DNA from: Brevibacillus parabrevis
GTDB lineage: Bacteria; Bacillota; Bacilli; Brevibacillales; Brevibacillaceae
NCBI RefSeq assembly: GCF_003710905.1
Contig: NZ_RHHV01000012.1
Coordinates: 1-64,000 of the forward strand
DNA: 64,000 nt
Direction of reading: 5' to 3'
Positions within the stretch are counted from its first letter, which is position 1. The number at the start of each line of letters is the position of its first letter. The position numbers and the translations under genes were made by a program. A model generated the notes under the pieces. That model was not told where the DNA came from. It did no database searches and saw nothing but the letters and a program-made list of their open reading frames with translations. This document shows positions 15,404-24,419 of the stretch, piece by piece.

Positions 15404-15967
15404 GTGTCTTTTGTATTATTTTTGCCAATTGGGTTTATCGCGGTGGTTGTTGCCATTGTCATGGCTTTTGTCGGGATGAGGAAGGACGCGCAGAAGCAAA
15501 AGAATGAAGCCAAACGAATTTTTAAGAGAATGAACATCATTTCGGCTGTAGGATTTGTTTCCATCGCGCTGGGGCTTTTTGCTCCGAGTGGACAGAATGA
15601 ATCGACGGAAAAGGCAGTTCCGGCCAAGGGGGCGGAGGAGTCCGCGGTCCTTCCGGCTGAAAAATTGGCCGAGCTTGAAAAAGTGATGCTAAAGGACTAT
15701 CACGAAAACTTCTCGATGACATCGTGGTACCAAAAAGAGCTGAAACTGGCGATCGCGAAGGGCGAGCAAGGTTTTTACAAGCTTGGCCTTTACACCGGAT
15801 TGACGGAATCAGAAGAAAGCAAGAAAATCGCTGATCAGCTGACGCATCCGTTTTTGGGCATGGTCAATGAAAACGGAGCCGTGCTCCAGGGGCACGTGCA
15901 GACGATCGATGTTTTTGGAAAAGAAGATAAGCTGTTACTGAGCGTCAAAAATCCGATAGTGAATTAG
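15404..15967 (+). CDS. Membrane-anchored hypothetical protein
   Basis: GTG 15404, preceded by GAGGAAACGGGGG, gives 187 residues. There are two hydrophobic helices (FVLLFLPIGFIAVVVAIVMAF-like near residues 3-23, and ISAVGFVSIALGLFAPSG around 45-62) separated by a basic loop. A soluble, probably extracellular domain follows with NFSMTSWYQKELKLAIAKGE and HVQTIDVFGKEDKLLLSVKN. The upstream in-frame extension to 15287 is Arg-rich and lacks a binding site. The family was not recognised. A perfect terminator follows. Confidence 0.7.
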   Translation: MSFVLFLPIGFIAVVVAIVMAFVGMRKDAQKQKNEAKRIFKRMNIISAVGFVSIALGLFAPSGQNESTEKAVPAKGAEESAVLPAEKLAELEKVMLKDYHENFSMTSWYQKELKLAIAKGEQGFYKLGLYTGLTESEESKKIADQLTHPFLGMVNENGAVLQGHVQTIDVFGKEDKLLLSVKNPIVN

Positions 15968-15972
15968 CGAAC

Positions 15973-16000
15973 GAGGCGGCTGCGATTGCGCCTCTTTTTT
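15973..16000 (+). terminator. Intrinsic terminator
   Basis: GAGGCG-GCTGCGATTG-CGCCTC is followed by TTTTTT. Confidence 0.85.
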
Positions 16001-16076
16001 GTTGGCAGAGTGCGCCCCCAATCAGAGAAAAGCGCTTTTTCATGGACTGTAAGAACGTGTATCAAGCCAAAGAATG

Positions 16077-16259
16077 TTATCTTTTTGGGGAAAAGATGAG
16101 ACGAATCAAAAGTATTGTTGCGAGTAGTGTTAAAAAAAGCTCGAAATGTTGGTCAATAAAGATGCCTTTGTATGAACAGACGATTTGAACCGTGAAGTAA
16201 AGCGATAACATCAAAACTAGCGCCAAAAAGTAGCCCCGCTGATTTCGCCAGTAGTACAA
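16077..16259 (-). CDS. Small two-helix membrane protein
   Basis: TTG 16259 follows AAGGAGGGC on the minus strand with 9-base spacing. The 60-residue product has two transmembrane helices (YFLALVLMLSLYFTVQIVC and LFLTLLATILLIRLIF) and a basic end. The family was not recognised; the binding site and composition support it being real. Confidence 0.6.
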   Translation of the reverse strand: MYYWRNQRGYFLALVLMLSLYFTVQIVCSYKGIFIDQHFELFLTLLATILLIRLIFSPKR

Positions 16260-16382
16260 ATAAATGCCCTCCTTTTGCTTGAAATTGAAATTCGAATTGA
16301 TTTCGTTTATTGTAAATTATACCAATTTATGAGCGCTCAACAAACAAACTCCCCCAATTTTACAAACGGAAGTGAACATACG

Positions 16383-16682
16383 ATGATCCCCTTGAAAGAC
16401 TACCCGCACACGAAAGAAAGCCTGCTCCACTTGCTAAAGCAATCATGTGCCCAAGCAAACTCGCACACCGCGGCGGAACTGGCGGAATGGTGCTGGCTTT
16501 TTTGGTCGCGCTGGAGAGCAGATGAGGATGACTTGTTTCAGCAGACAGACGAATTGACCATAGACATCGTCATGGAGATTGCGGAAAAGTGGGTAAGCCA
16601 AGAAGGAGCACACGCTGCCCACGATGTGCAGTTCTCCAAGAAACAACTCGCAAAGTGGCTGGAGCGATTGGGGGAACATTAA
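16383..16682 (+). CDS. Hypothetical small acidic protein
   Basis: ATG 16383 behind GGAAGTGA gives 99 residues rich in Trp, Glu and His (ELAEWCWLFWSRWRADEDDL, ...VSQEGAHAAHDVQFSKKQLAKWLERL). An upstream in-frame ATG at 16329 is possible. No family was recognised. It precedes the next gene by 20 bp and may be co-transcribed with it. Confidence 0.55.
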   Translation: MIPLKDYPHTKESLLHLLKQSCAQANSHTAAELAEWCWLFWSRWRADEDDLFQQTDELTIDIVMEIAEKWVSQEGAHAAHDVQFSKKQLAKWLERLGEH

Positions 16683-16702
16683 CCAGAGCAGGGAGAGTGC
16701 AG

Positions 16703-17266
16703 ATGATTCCCGATGATGTAAAAGAACGGTTGAAAAAGAAATACAATCTGGAGGAACCAACGCCATTCAACTCGGAGCAACGACTCCCACCTCCGAGAAA
16801 TAGGACAGAATATCCGGCAACTACAGAGTTTCATATAGACCCATACAAAGGGGCGGGAGAGCTGTTGCTTGGCATGACTCCCGACGAAGTGCAGGCCGCG
16901 CTGAATTTTCAACCTCGTGCGGGGCGCAGGTTCCATTATGGTACGGATACATGTGACAAAATGGATGATTACCGTTGTTGTTTTGTGTATTTTAAAAATG
17001 ATACCAATAAATGTCATTTTGTGGAGTTTTATTCGGAGCGGATTTCGGTCATGTTTCATGGAAAAAACCTCATGAATATTCCTTACGAGGAAGCAGAAAC
17101 GTTTGTCAGGCAATATGATCCTGACATCCAAACGAACGGAACGGGTTTTATTTCATTAGCGTTGGGCTTTGGTGTTTATGCCGAATTTGCCTTCGAGAAC
17201 ACAAGTCTTCCGGTTGAAACCGTGTGTGTATTTGAAAAAGGGTATTTTGCTAAGAACAATAAATAA
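16703..17266 (+). CDS. Hypothetical protein, immunity-like
   Basis: ATG 16703, behind GGGAGAGTG, gives 187 residues. After a polar N-terminus it reads HIDPYKGAGELLLGMTPDEV, then FVYFKNDTNKCHFVEFYSE, NIPYEEAETFVRQYDPD, LALGFGVYAEFAFEN and ends VETVCVFEKGYF. This order (GMT..EV, short beta strands with CHFVEF, LG.GVYA, V..V.VFEKGY) matches a Bacillales family often found singly or beside polymorphic toxin genes, probably as immunity proteins. The family assignment is from memory of the pattern and is uncertain. No toxin gene is adjacent. Confidence 0.7.
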   Translation: MIPDDVKERLKKKYNLEEPTPFNSEQRLPPPRNRTEYPATTEFHIDPYKGAGELLLGMTPDEVQAALNFQPRAGRRFHYGTDTCDKMDDYRCCFVYFKNDTNKCHFVEFYSERISVMFHGKNLMNIPYEEAETFVRQYDPDIQTNGTGFISLALGFGVYAEFAFENTSLPVETVCVFEKGYFAKNNK

Positions 17267-17351
17267 AGGTGATGCCGTCTTCAAGCCTAAAAAACGGTCA
17301 GCATGTCGAGGGGATGGATCAGAGGGGCGTAACCGTGGTAAGACAAGATGC

Positions 17352-17528
17352 CTACTCGTAGTGCGGCGCTGAAGGATGCATATAGTCCAGCAACTCGGTC
17401 AGCCCCCACAAAAACAGGAGCATGACAACGAGACACATCCATTTTACCGGCAGCGACCTGACCTGTACGATTATACCCCAGGCAAGGAGAAAGATGACGA
17501 CAAACATGGCAGAGAAAAAGTCATACAT
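17352..17528 (-). CDS. Small two-helix membrane protein
   Basis: ATG 17528 has a good binding site (AAAGGAGCG) on the minus strand. The 58-residue product has two helices (FFSAMFVVIFLLAWGIIVQV and MCLVVMLLFLWGLTELL) and ends DYMHPSAPHYE. The longer open frame to 17669 is not needed. Function unknown. Confidence 0.6.
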   Translation of the reverse strand: MYDFFSAMFVVIFLLAWGIIVQVRSLPVKWMCLVVMLLFLWGLTELLDYMHPSAPHYE

Positions 17529-17709
17529 ACCGAGCGCTCCTTTCGCCATGAAGTACGTGTTTGGATGAGATTGGTTACAGGCAGCGGCAGGTGAACAACC
17601 AGGCGAAGCGGGCAAGAGACGCGAGAGCAAGTTTAATCGGCAGCGAAAAGCTGTTTTTATGACAAACAAGCATCCACATGAAAAGGCACTAATCTTCGCG
17701 GAGGCGCTT

Positions 17710-17955
17710 ATGGCTTATACATACGACCAATTTATGCTTGATTTGTTCCAAGGCAGAGAAGTGGAATTTACGTATAAAGAAAAGCGCTACTCCATCACGA
17801 ATACTCCAAACGGCCGCTGTTTTTGCCAATATGGCGCGGAGGATGCCGCATGCTTTGCCAACCCGCAAGAACTCATTGCCAGGGTCAGGATTGAGGAAAA
17901 GTCGTTGGAAATGCTGTTTCGATCGAATGAATTTGTTTTGGAAGTTCTCTATTAA
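17710..17955 (+). CDS. Hypothetical small protein
   Basis: ATG 17710 sits 5 bases after CGGAGG; an in-frame ATG at 17659 lacks a binding site. The 81-residue product (AYTYDQFMLDLFQGREVEFT, ...ITNTPNGRCFCQYG, ...EEKSLEMLFRSNEFVLEVLY) is a compact alpha/beta protein of unknown family, similar in style to orphan immunity proteins. A terminator follows about 60 bp later. Confidence 0.6.
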   Translation: MAYTYDQFMLDLFQGREVEFTYKEKRYSITNTPNGRCFCQYGAEDAACFANPQELIARVRIEEKSLEMLFRSNEFVLEVLY

Positions 17956-18014
17956 GGAAGCCGGATTGGTAAATACACCATTTCGCAGCCGTTTTTCAGT
18001 ACATCCGTCAACAG

Positions 18015-18039
18015 CCTCCGGGATATCCGGGGGTTTTTT
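18015..18039 (+). terminator. Intrinsic terminator
   Basis: CCTCCGG-GATAT-CCGGGGG is followed by TTTTTT. Bases 18040-18212 beyond it are purine-rich, without a supported gene. Confidence 0.8.
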
Positions 18040-18212
18040 CAGGTATGCGGGACTTGGTCCATTTCATGAGGACAGAAAGAGCGGATCGGCCATGGCAGAA
18101 ACGGCAGGCGAGGGGAGCGGAGCAGAGCAGGGAGTGGGCAAAGGGCGATTGGACAGGGGGAAAAAGCTGGGACAGGCCAGAAACAAACAGACCAAAGACA
18201 AACAGACAAAAG

Positions 18213-18239
18213 AAAAAACCAGGGAGCTGCTCCACTGGC
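18213..18239 (-). terminator. Terminator of the TGA-interrupted membrane gene
   Basis: On the minus strand CCAGTGGAGC-AGCTCCCTGG is followed by TTTTTTC, 10 bp after the TAA at 18250-18252. Confidence 0.8.
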
Positions 18240-18249
18240 ATTAGAAGCG

Positions 18250-18474
18250 TTATGCACGCACAAAATCCGCAAGCCAAAAAGAATAAACAACAATCCCGAA
18301 GAACAAAGCGACAATGCCTTGCGTGCGATTCCCGTATTTCAAGTGAAACACACCCATCGCCAAAAAAGAGAAGAGCAGCCCGGAAATCGCCCAAAGCACT
18401 CGCGGCTCGTTGCGAAGCTTTGCTTCTCTGTACAGTCAGATGCTCATTAAGATACTGATAATGGGGGAAAACAT
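18250..18474 (-). pseudogene. Small membrane protein gene with an in-frame TGA at codon 13
   Basis: Behind AAGAGGTG, ATG 18474 begins MFSPIISILMSI, followed by TGA (18436-18438) and then, in the same frame, LYREAKLRNEPRVLW, AISGLLFSFLAMGVF, HLKYGNRTQG and IVALFFGIVVYSFWLADF up to TAA. Both sides of the TGA read as one 74-residue protein with two or three helices. A single G-to-A change from TGG (Trp) would explain it. Its ribosome binding site and terminator are intact, so the loss is recent, or the stop is read through. Confidence 0.65.
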
Positions 18475-18542
18475 AGCTTGCACCTCTTGAAAATGAAAGT
18501 AAGTGGCACTCCGGCTGCATGTGTGCTGGTTGGGAAATAGTG

Positions 18543-18752
18543 AGTGCCCCATCGCCTTTTGGCTTGACGCCTTTGATCGTCCGCAGTCTAATTCGTACCG
18601 TTGCCGCTCATAAGAAAACGCTTTCTTTCGATGTTTGTGAAGTGAATCCGCTGTTGGATGAAAACGGGAAAACGGTGAAGCTAGGTGCTTATTTGACGAA
18701 CGAGGCCATCGCGGGATTTTTAGGAGGAGACAACAATGACACTCGCACTTAA
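18543..18752 (+). pseudogene. 3' fragment of an arginase/formimidoylglutamase-family gene
   Basis: The frame ending at 18752 reads PSPFGLTPLIVRSLIRTVA, KTLSFDVCEVNPLLDENGKT and GAYLTNEAIAGFLGG, the C-terminal end of ureohydrolases of the HutG type (SFDV.EVNP.LD.. and the final helix). About 240 N-terminal residues, including all metal-binding His/Asp motifs, are missing. The fragment begins abruptly near 18540 next to the minus-strand membrane gene, which marks a deletion or rearrangement join. Its last 17 bp overlap the gltS start. Confidence 0.8.
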
Positions 18753-19923
18753 TCAGGTCAGTACCATTTTTCTGTCTGTCGCTTTGCTCGTTTTGGGAAG
18801 CTTTCTGGTGAAAAAAGCAAGCTTGCTGCAACGATTTTGCATTCCGGCGCCCGTGGTCGGCGGGCTGTTGTTTGCGATTGTCGCTACAGTGTTGAAAGCG
18901 AGCGGGGCAGCGGAGATTTCCCTGGACACGTCTTTGCAAAGCTTGTTCATGCTCACGTTTTTCACTACGGTGGGACTGGGAGCGAGTTTCAAGCTGATCA
19001 AGCTGGGCGGGAAGCTGCTCGTCATTTACTGGATTGCCTGTGGCTTTTTGGCTTTGGCGCAAAATGTGATCGGTGTTTCGCTGGCCTCGCTGTTCGGTAT
19101 TCACCCGCTCATCGGCATGATGGCTGGCGCCGTTTCCATGGAAGGCGGTCACGGTGCTGCGACGGCTTTTGGTCAAACGGTGGAAGATTTGGGGATTCCA
19201 TCTGCACTCGCGATCGGGATTGCTGCCGCTACGTTCGGTCTTGTAGCCGGGGGATTGGTCGGCGGGCCGACCGTGAAGTATTTGATTGCGAAGCACAATC
19301 TGAAGCCGACGGAAGTGGAGGACACAGCGAAAAACGTGGAAGAGGCGGCGCAGCCTATCGTCACGAACGCTTTTTTCACGCAAGTATTGCTGATCACGTT
19401 TTGTATGGCGGTGGGCACATACTTGGGCGGACTGTTTTCCACGGCGACGGGATTTGTTTTGCCTGGTTATGTGGGAGCGATGTTCGTTGCTGTCATCGTT
19501 CGCAATGTCGTTGACAAATTCAAACCGGATGCGATTGATATGAAAAGCATCAACCTGATCAGCGATGTGACACTCGGAATCTTTTTGTCCATGGCGCTGA
19601 TGAGCATCAAGCTGTGGGAAGTAGCTGCCCTGGCGCTTCCGATGCTGGTGATCGTGTTCGTGCAAGTGGTCTTCATCGTCTTGTTCGGCATCTTCGTTTT
19701 GTTCCGTTTGCTCGGCAAAAACTACGATGCGGCTGTAATGGTGGCGGGCTTTACGGGTCATGGCCTCGGTGCCACGCCGAATGCGATGGCGAATATGGCG
19801 GCAGTGACGGAGCGCTTCGGCCCATCGCGAAAAGCTTATCTGGTCGTGCCGATTGTCGGGGCCTTCCTGATCGACGTGTTTGCGATGCCGATTATTATTA
19901 CGACGATAAACTTGTTGAAGTAA
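18736..19923 (+). CDS. gltS: Sodium/glutamate symporter GltS
   Basis: 395 residues with ten to twelve hydrophobic segments and GltS hallmarks: FCIPAPVVGGLLFAI, FFTTVGLGASF, GMMAGAVSMEGGHGAATAFG (the Gly-rich re-entrant loop), LVGGPTV and the second loop VAGFTGHGLGATPNAMANMAAV. It imports L-glutamate with Na+. ATG 18736 follows GGAGGAGAC and overlaps the ureohydrolase fragment, suggesting that the two once formed a histidine-utilisation-type unit in which formimidoylglutamate breakdown yields glutamate. A strong terminator follows. Confidence 0.95.
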   Translation: MTLALNQVSTIFLSVALLVLGSFLVKKASLLQRFCIPAPVVGGLLFAIVATVLKASGAAEISLDTSLQSLFMLTFFTTVGLGASFKLIKLGGKLLVIYWIACGFLALAQNVIGVSLASLFGIHPLIGMMAGAVSMEGGHGAATAFGQTVEDLGIPSALAIGIAAATFGLVAGGLVGGPTVKYLIAKHNLKPTEVEDTAKNVEEAAQPIVTNAFFTQVLLITFCMAVGTYLGGLFSTATGFVLPGYVGAMFVAVIVRNVVDKFKPDAIDMKSINLISDVTLGIFLSMALMSIKLWEVAALALPMLVIVFVQVVFIVLFGIFVLFRLLGKNYDAAVMVAGFTGHGLGATPNAMANMAAVTERFGPSRKAYLVVPIVGAFLIDVFAMPIIITTINLLK

Positions 19924-19930
19924 GACGAGA

Positions 19931-19970
19931 AAATCCCTGTCCATGGTGTGATCCGCGGACAGGGATTTTT
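19931..19970 (+). terminator. Terminator of gltS
   Basis: AAATCCCTGTCC pairs with GGACAGGGATTT, followed by more T. Confidence 0.9.
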
Positions 19971-19997
19971 ACGTGGGGCTTGCTTATTGCAGCAGCA

Positions 19998-20279
19998 TCA
20001 ACCGTTTGCGCTTGTGAAAGCGGGAAATACCCGTTGGTAGCGCATGCTTTGCTCGCCGACGACGTAGTAAAAGAGGTTGACGGCTCGGCATGCGTAATTG
20101 TAGCACTGAGCTCGGGCGCTCAGGTACAGCTGCTTTTCCTCTCCCCCCTCCACTTTGTTCAAAAGCCTCACCTCAGCGATTGTGCCGAACGTAGATGAGT
20201 TTCCGACCGGGCGAATGTGCACGTTTATTTTGATGGCTTGATTGCAGGAAAAACATTTTGGAGCATCCGTGAATTTCAC
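19998..20279 (-). CDS. Hypothetical CxxC protein
   Basis: GTG 20279 follows GAGGGGGG on the minus strand at good spacing; a longer frame to 20318 is less likely. The 93-residue product contains KCFSCNQAI near the start and CYNYACRAV near the end, a C-x2-C...C-x4-C arrangement that could bind zinc, and KINVHIRPVGNSSTFGTIAEVRLLNKV between them. No family was recognised. Confidence 0.65.
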   Translation of the reverse strand: MKFTDAPKCFSCNQAIKINVHIRPVGNSSTFGTIAEVRLLNKVEGGEEKQLYLSARAQCYNYACRAVNLFYYVVGEQSMRYQRVFPAFTSANG

Positions 20280-20430
20280 GAACAATCCCCCCTCGATTCG
20301 TTTTGAAACAGTATACAATTCATCCTTTTTTTCTCAAATAGTTCCAAAGAAGCAGTTCGGTTTGCAAGCCAGCCGATTCTTGAACAATCCGTGACCAATG
20401 CGGTTCTTGTGTTGAAAGAAATTGGAAGTT

Positions 20431-20446
20431 GATATACATTTGTATC
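20431..20446. promoter_or_regulatory. Candidate TetR operator
   Basis: GATATACATTTGTATC is an imperfect palindrome about 70 bp before the tetR start. TetR regulators of P450 genes commonly autoregulate through such a site. No clear -35/-10 was placed. Weak. Confidence 0.3.
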
Positions 20447-20517
20447 GAATGATAGATAAAACTATCAAAAACAAGCATGAATGTGCGACCATGAGCATGA
20501 GAAAGTAGGGCTGCCGA

Positions 20518-21084
20518 GTGAACCATCCCCGATCTGCCATAAAAGAAGCGCGGCTTCGCGCCATTTTGGATGCCGCTACCGAGTTGTTGATTCAAAAGCC
20601 GACAGCGTCGCTGAACGAAATCGCCGAATATGCGGGGATTGGCATCGCTACGCTGCATCGGTACATCGAGAGCAGGGAGCAGCTGATGCTTCAGTTGGGG
20701 CTGCGTGCCCTTCAAGTTGTGGGGGAGAGCATGCGACAAATCCCGCTCGATGAGGAAAAGCTGGAGGACTACATCCCGGCGCTGATCGAGGCGCTGATTC
20801 CGCTTGGCGACAAAATTTACTTCCTGACGCACGACGCGACGCTTTATTACAGCGAGGAAATTATCGCGGCCGAGCACAAGCTCAAAGAGCCGGTTTGCTA
20901 CGCGATCCGCCTGTTGCAGGAAAAAGGGATCGTGCGCCAGGATATGAGCGTGGATTGGGTCTGGAATGCGCTGTACATGCTTGTTTTCATTGCGTGGCAG
21001 CAGGTGCAGGATGGGCGTCTCGCCAAAAGGCCGGCAGCGCAACTGGTCACGGATACATTGTTTCACGGGGTAAGCGCCAGGTAA
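20518..21084 (+). CDS. TetR/AcrR-family transcriptional regulator
   Basis: 188 residues from GTG 20518. The N-terminal helix-turn-helix is clear: [46 protein letters not shown]. The C-terminal ligand domain is all helical ([54 protein letters not shown]). It lies 58 bp upstream of the P450 gene on the same strand, with no promoter or terminator seen between, so it is probably a co-transcribed repressor responding to fatty-acid-like ligands, as with other CYP102 operons. Confidence 0.92.
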   Translation: MNHPRSAIKEARLRAILDAATELLIQKPTASLNEIAEYAGIGIATLHRYIESREQLMLQLGLRALQVVGESMRQIPLDEEKLEDYIPALIEALIPLGDKIYFLTHDATLYYSEEIIAAEHKLKEPVCYAIRLLQEKGIVRQDMSVDWVWNALYMLVFIAWQQVQDGRLAKRPAAQLVTDTLFHGVSAR

Positions 21085-21142
21085 CGAAGTCATCGCCGTC
21101 CGGCAGGAAGCAAGGCCATTTCATTGCGAGAGGATGTTGCAT

Positions 21143-24100
21143 GTGAGCGAAGCAGTCATGATTCCGCAACCGAAAACGTACGGTCCACTTGGCAATTTGC
21201 CGTCTATCGACCAAAGTCAACCGATTTTGTCCATGGGCGATCTGGCGAAGGAATACGGCCCGATCTACCGTCTTACGCTTCCCGGTTTCACTACTTTGAT
21301 CGTCACAGGGCACAAGCTGGTGGCAGAAGTATGTGACATTACCCGCTTTGACAAGGAAGTCAGCGGAGTGCTGGAAAATGTGCGCGTATTTGCAGGGGAT
21401 GGCTTGTTTACGAGCCGGACAACCGAGCCGAACTGGCGAAAGGCACACAACATTTTGCTGCCGACGTTCAGCCAGCAAGCGATGAAGGGCTACCACGACA
21501 TGATGGTCGATATCGCTTCGCAACTGGTGCAAAAGTGGGCGCGACTCAATCCAAACGAGACGATTGACGTGGCCGACGACATGACCCGGCTCACCCTCGA
21601 CACGATCGGGATATGCGGCTTTAACTACCGCTTCAACAGTTTTTACAAAGAAAAGCACAGCCCGTTTATCGAGAGCATGGTGCGCGCGCTGAACGAAGCG
21701 ATGCACAAAAGCTCGCGGCTCGCGATCCAGAATATGTTGATGGTGAAGACGCGCCAGCAGTTCCAGGAAGATATCCAGACGATGTTTTCCTTGGTCGACA
21801 AAATCATCGAGGAAAGAAAGCGGAACGGAGATCGCGGTGAAGCCGATTTGCTGGCACGCATGCTCCATGGCAAAGATCCGGAGACAGGCGAAGGGCTGGA
21901 CGACGAGAATATTCGTTACCAGATCATTACGTTTTTGATCGCCGGACACGAGACGACGAGCGGACTGCTTTCCTTTGCGCTGTACTACTTGCTGAAAAAC
22001 GAGAGCGTGCTGCAAAAGGCATACGAGGAAGTGGATCGGGTGATGACGACGCCGATCCCGCAATACGAGCAAGTGCAAAAGCTCAAATACATCCGGCTGG
22101 TGCTGAACGAAGCTTTGCGCCTGTGGCCGACCGCGCCCGGATTCGATTTGTTCGCCAGGGAAGATACGGTAATCGGCGGGATGTATCCGGTCAAAAAAGG
22201 TGAGACGGTCAGCGTCATTTTGCCGCAGCTTCATCGGGACAAGGATGCGTGGGGCGAGGATGCGGAAGAGTTCCGTCCCGAGCGGTTCAGCGATCCGGCA
22301 AAAGTGCCGCATCATGCCTACAAGCCGTTTGGAAACGGCGAGCGTGCGTGCATCGGCATGCAGTTTGCGCTGTATGAGGCGACGCTCGTGCTCGGGATGA
22401 TTTTGCAAAATTTCCGGTTGGTCGACTACGCCAACTACCAGTTGAAAGTAGCGCAGACGCTCACGATCAAGCCGGATGGCTTTACGATTCGCGTCCGGCA
22501 GCGCACAGACAGAAGCGCAGTGAGCGTACCTGCCGACAAGCACCGCGAGCAGGCAACAGGAAACGCACAAGCTCCCGTGAAGCCGCAAGCAGCGAAAACG
22601 CCAGTAGGTGCCACGGCTATTCCGCTGCTCGTCCTGTACGGATCGAATCTCGGAACGGCCGAAGGCAAAGCGCGCGAGCTGGCGGATGCGGCGCGCCAGT
22701 ACGGTTTTGCCAGTGAAGTAGGCGTTCTCAACGACTGGGCGGGAAAGCTGCCGACAAAAGGAGCTGTTCTGATCGTAACCGCGTCCTACAACGGCAGACC
22801 TCCGCGAAATGCGGCCGGCTTCGTCAAGTGGCTGGAGCAGGTGCAGCCGGGGGAGCTTGCGGGCGTGCAGTTCGCTGTGCTCGGATGCGGGGATCGGAAC
22901 TGGTCGAATACGTATCAAAGTGTCCCAGTGTTCATTGACGAGCAGCTCGCGAAAAAGGGCGGCACGCGACTGTCCGGGCGCGGGGAAGCCGATGCGGGCG
23001 GAGATTTTGAAAAACAGGTGGACGATTGGCGCGAGACGATGTGGAACGACTTGACGGACGCTTTCGGCCTGCAACGGGAAGAGCAGGCAGAAGGCGAGCA
23101 GCCGGAGCTGCAAGTCCAGTTTGTGGCAGGACATCCAACCGTTCCGCTGGCGGAGGCGTATGATTGCGTCCAGGCGACTGTGCTGGCGAACCGCGAACTG
23201 CAACAGCCAGGCAGCGGTCGCAGCACGCGGCACATCGAGCTTGCCTTGCCAGCGGGAGTCATCTATCAGGAGGGCGACCACATCGGCATCTTGCCGAACA
23301 ATCGTCCGGAGATCGTCGAGCGGATTTTGCGCCGATTCCGTTTGCAAGGCACGGAGCAGTTGATTTTGCGCGTTCACGGGCGAAGCGCCGTCCATCTCCC
23401 TTTGGATCGTCCCGTCAGCTTGCGCGATCTGCTGTCGACGAGCGTCGAGGTGCAGGAAGCAGCTACCCGCGCCCAGTTGCGAGCGCTGGCCGCCTGCACG
23501 GTGTGCCCTCCGCACAAGCGGGAGCTGGAAGCGCTGCTGGATGAGACGGTCTACGCCGAGCAGGTGTTGAAAAAGCGGCTCACGATGCTCGAATTGCTCG
23601 AAAAGTACGAGGCTTGCGAATTGCCTTTTGCCAAGTTCCTGGATTTGCTGCCGCCGCTAAGGCCCAGGTATTACTCGATCTCCAGCTCTCCGATGCACTG
23701 GGAAGATCAGGCCAGCTTGACAGTGGCAGTAGTGAACGGGCCTGCCTGGAGCGGCCAGGGGCAATACCACGGAGTAGCTTCTACCTTTTTGGCAGAGCGC
23801 AGCGCCGGAGAAAAAATATGGATGTTCGTCCGTACTCCCGAGTCGGGCTTCCAGCTGCCAGAAAATCCGCTGCTGCCGATCGTCATGGTCGGTCCGGGAA
23901 CCGGGATCGCACCGTTTCGCGGGTTTTTGCAAGCGAGAGCTGCTTTGAAAGAACAAGGAGTGCCGCTTGGCGAAGCCCACCTTTATTTTGGCTGCCGAAA
24001 CGAACTGGACTTTTTGTACCGCGAGGAGCTGGAGCAATACCAAAGAGACGGCATCGTCACCTTGCATACGGCTTTTTCCCGCTCTTCCGGCATGGTCAAA

Positions 24101-24334
24101 ACGTACGTCCAGCACCTGCTCGAACAAGATGACGTGTACTTGGTCGACTTGCTCGATAACAGAGGGCGCTTGTATGTGTGCGGGGATGGTACGCATATGG
24201 CGCCGGATGTGGAAGCGACTGTGTTGCGGATTTACCAGCGCGTCCGTGGCGCGGACCCGGCGGAGGCGCAAGCGTGGCTTGAGCAGCTGCAAGCGGAAGG
24301 CCGATACGCCAAAGATGTCTGGTCGCGGATGTAA
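21143..24334 (+). CDS. Self-sufficient cytochrome P450/NADPH-P450 reductase (CYP102 type)
   Basis: The start is taken at GTG 21143, nine bases after GAGAGG; ATG 21134 is in frame but abuts that site. The ~1,063-residue protein begins [14 protein letters not shown], as in BM3-type enzymes. Residues 1-470 are the P450: AGHETTS in the I-helix (about 267-273), [12 protein letters not shown] (ExxR), and the haem loop [11 protein letters not shown] with the Cys ligand about residue 403. A linker leads to a flavodoxin-like FMN domain ([18 protein letters not shown], about 493 on), then FAD and NADPH domains ([40 protein letters not shown]). It hydroxylates medium/long-chain fatty acids at subterminal positions using NADPH and O2. 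It is cytosolic. Full length, no lesions. Confidence 0.95.
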   Translation: MSEAVMIPQPKTYGPLGNLPSIDQSQPILSMGDLAKEYGPIYRLTLPGFTTLIVTGHKLVAEVCDITRFDKEVSGVLENVRVFAGDGLFTSRTTEPNWRKAHNILLPTFSQQAMKGYHDMMVDIASQLVQKWARLNPNETIDVADDMTRLTLDTIGICGFNYRFNSFYKEKHSPFIESMVRALNEAMHKSSRLAIQNMLMVKTRQQFQEDIQTMFSLVDKIIEERKRNGDRGEADLLARMLHGKDPETGEGLDDENIRYQIITFLIAGHETTSGLLSFALYYLLKNESVLQKAYEEVDRVMTTPIPQYEQVQKLKYIRLVLNEALRLWPTAPGFDLFAREDTVIGGMYPVKKGETVSVILPQLHRDKDAWGEDAEEFRPERFSDPAKVPHHAYKPFGNGERACIGMQFALYEATLVLGMILQNFRLVDYANYQLKVAQTLTIKPDGFTIRVRQRTDRSAVSVPADKHREQATGNAQAPVKPQAAKTPVGATAIPLLVLYGSNLGTAEGKARELADAARQYGFASEVGVLNDWAGKLPTKGAVLIVTASYNGRPPRNAAGFVKWLEQVQPGELAGVQFAVLGCGDRNWSNTYQSVPVFIDEQLAKKGGTRLSGRGEADAGGDFEKQVDDWRETMWNDLTDAFGLQREEQAEGEQPELQVQFVAGHPTVPLAEAYDCVQATVLANRELQQPGSGRSTRHIELALPAGVIYQEGDHIGILPNNRPEIVERILRRFRLQGTEQLILRVHGRSAVHLPLDRPVSLRDLLSTSVEVQEAATRAQLRALAACTVCPPHKRELEALLDETVYAEQVLKKRLTMLELLEKYEACELPFAKFLDLLPPLRPRYYSISSSPMHWEDQASLTVAVVNGPAWSGQGQYHGVASTFLAERSAGEKIWMFVRTPESGFQLPENPLLPIVMVGPGTGIAPFRGFLQARAALKEQGVPLGEAHLYFGCRNELDFLYREELEQYQRDGIVTLHTAFSRSSGMVKTYVQHLLEQDDVYLVDLLDNRGRLYVCGDGTHMAPDVEATVLRIYQRVRGADPAEAQAWLEQLQAEGRYAKDVWSRM

Positions 24335-24378
24335 ACGAGTCGTTGCGGCCAGGAGCTTTGGGGGAAGGCAAAAGCATA

Positions 24379-24414
24379 AAAACCGACCTGCCGTTAAAAC
24401 TGGGTCGGTTTTTT
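24379..24414. terminator. Bidirectional terminator between the P450 and EamA genes
   Basis: AAAACCGACC...GGTCGGTTTTTT lies between convergent genes and has A/T runs on both sides. Confidence 0.85.
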
Positions 24415-24419
24415 CGTGT

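Noticed and set aside
18045..18240. Overlapping short frames in the purine-rich stretch before the TGA-containing membrane gene
   Set aside because: Low-complexity Lys/Gln/Glu composition without start signals; the stretch also holds the minus-strand terminator.
18436..19944. Long minus-strand open frame opposite gltS
   Set aside because: Its composition is His/Arg/Gln-rich, as expected for an antisense shadow of a transporter; no domain is recognisable.
21047..23515. Very long minus-strand open frame opposite the P450 gene
   Set aside because: It mirrors the third-position G/C bias of the P450 gene, has Arg/Gln/His-rich composition and no family motifs. The plus-strand gene explains the region completely.
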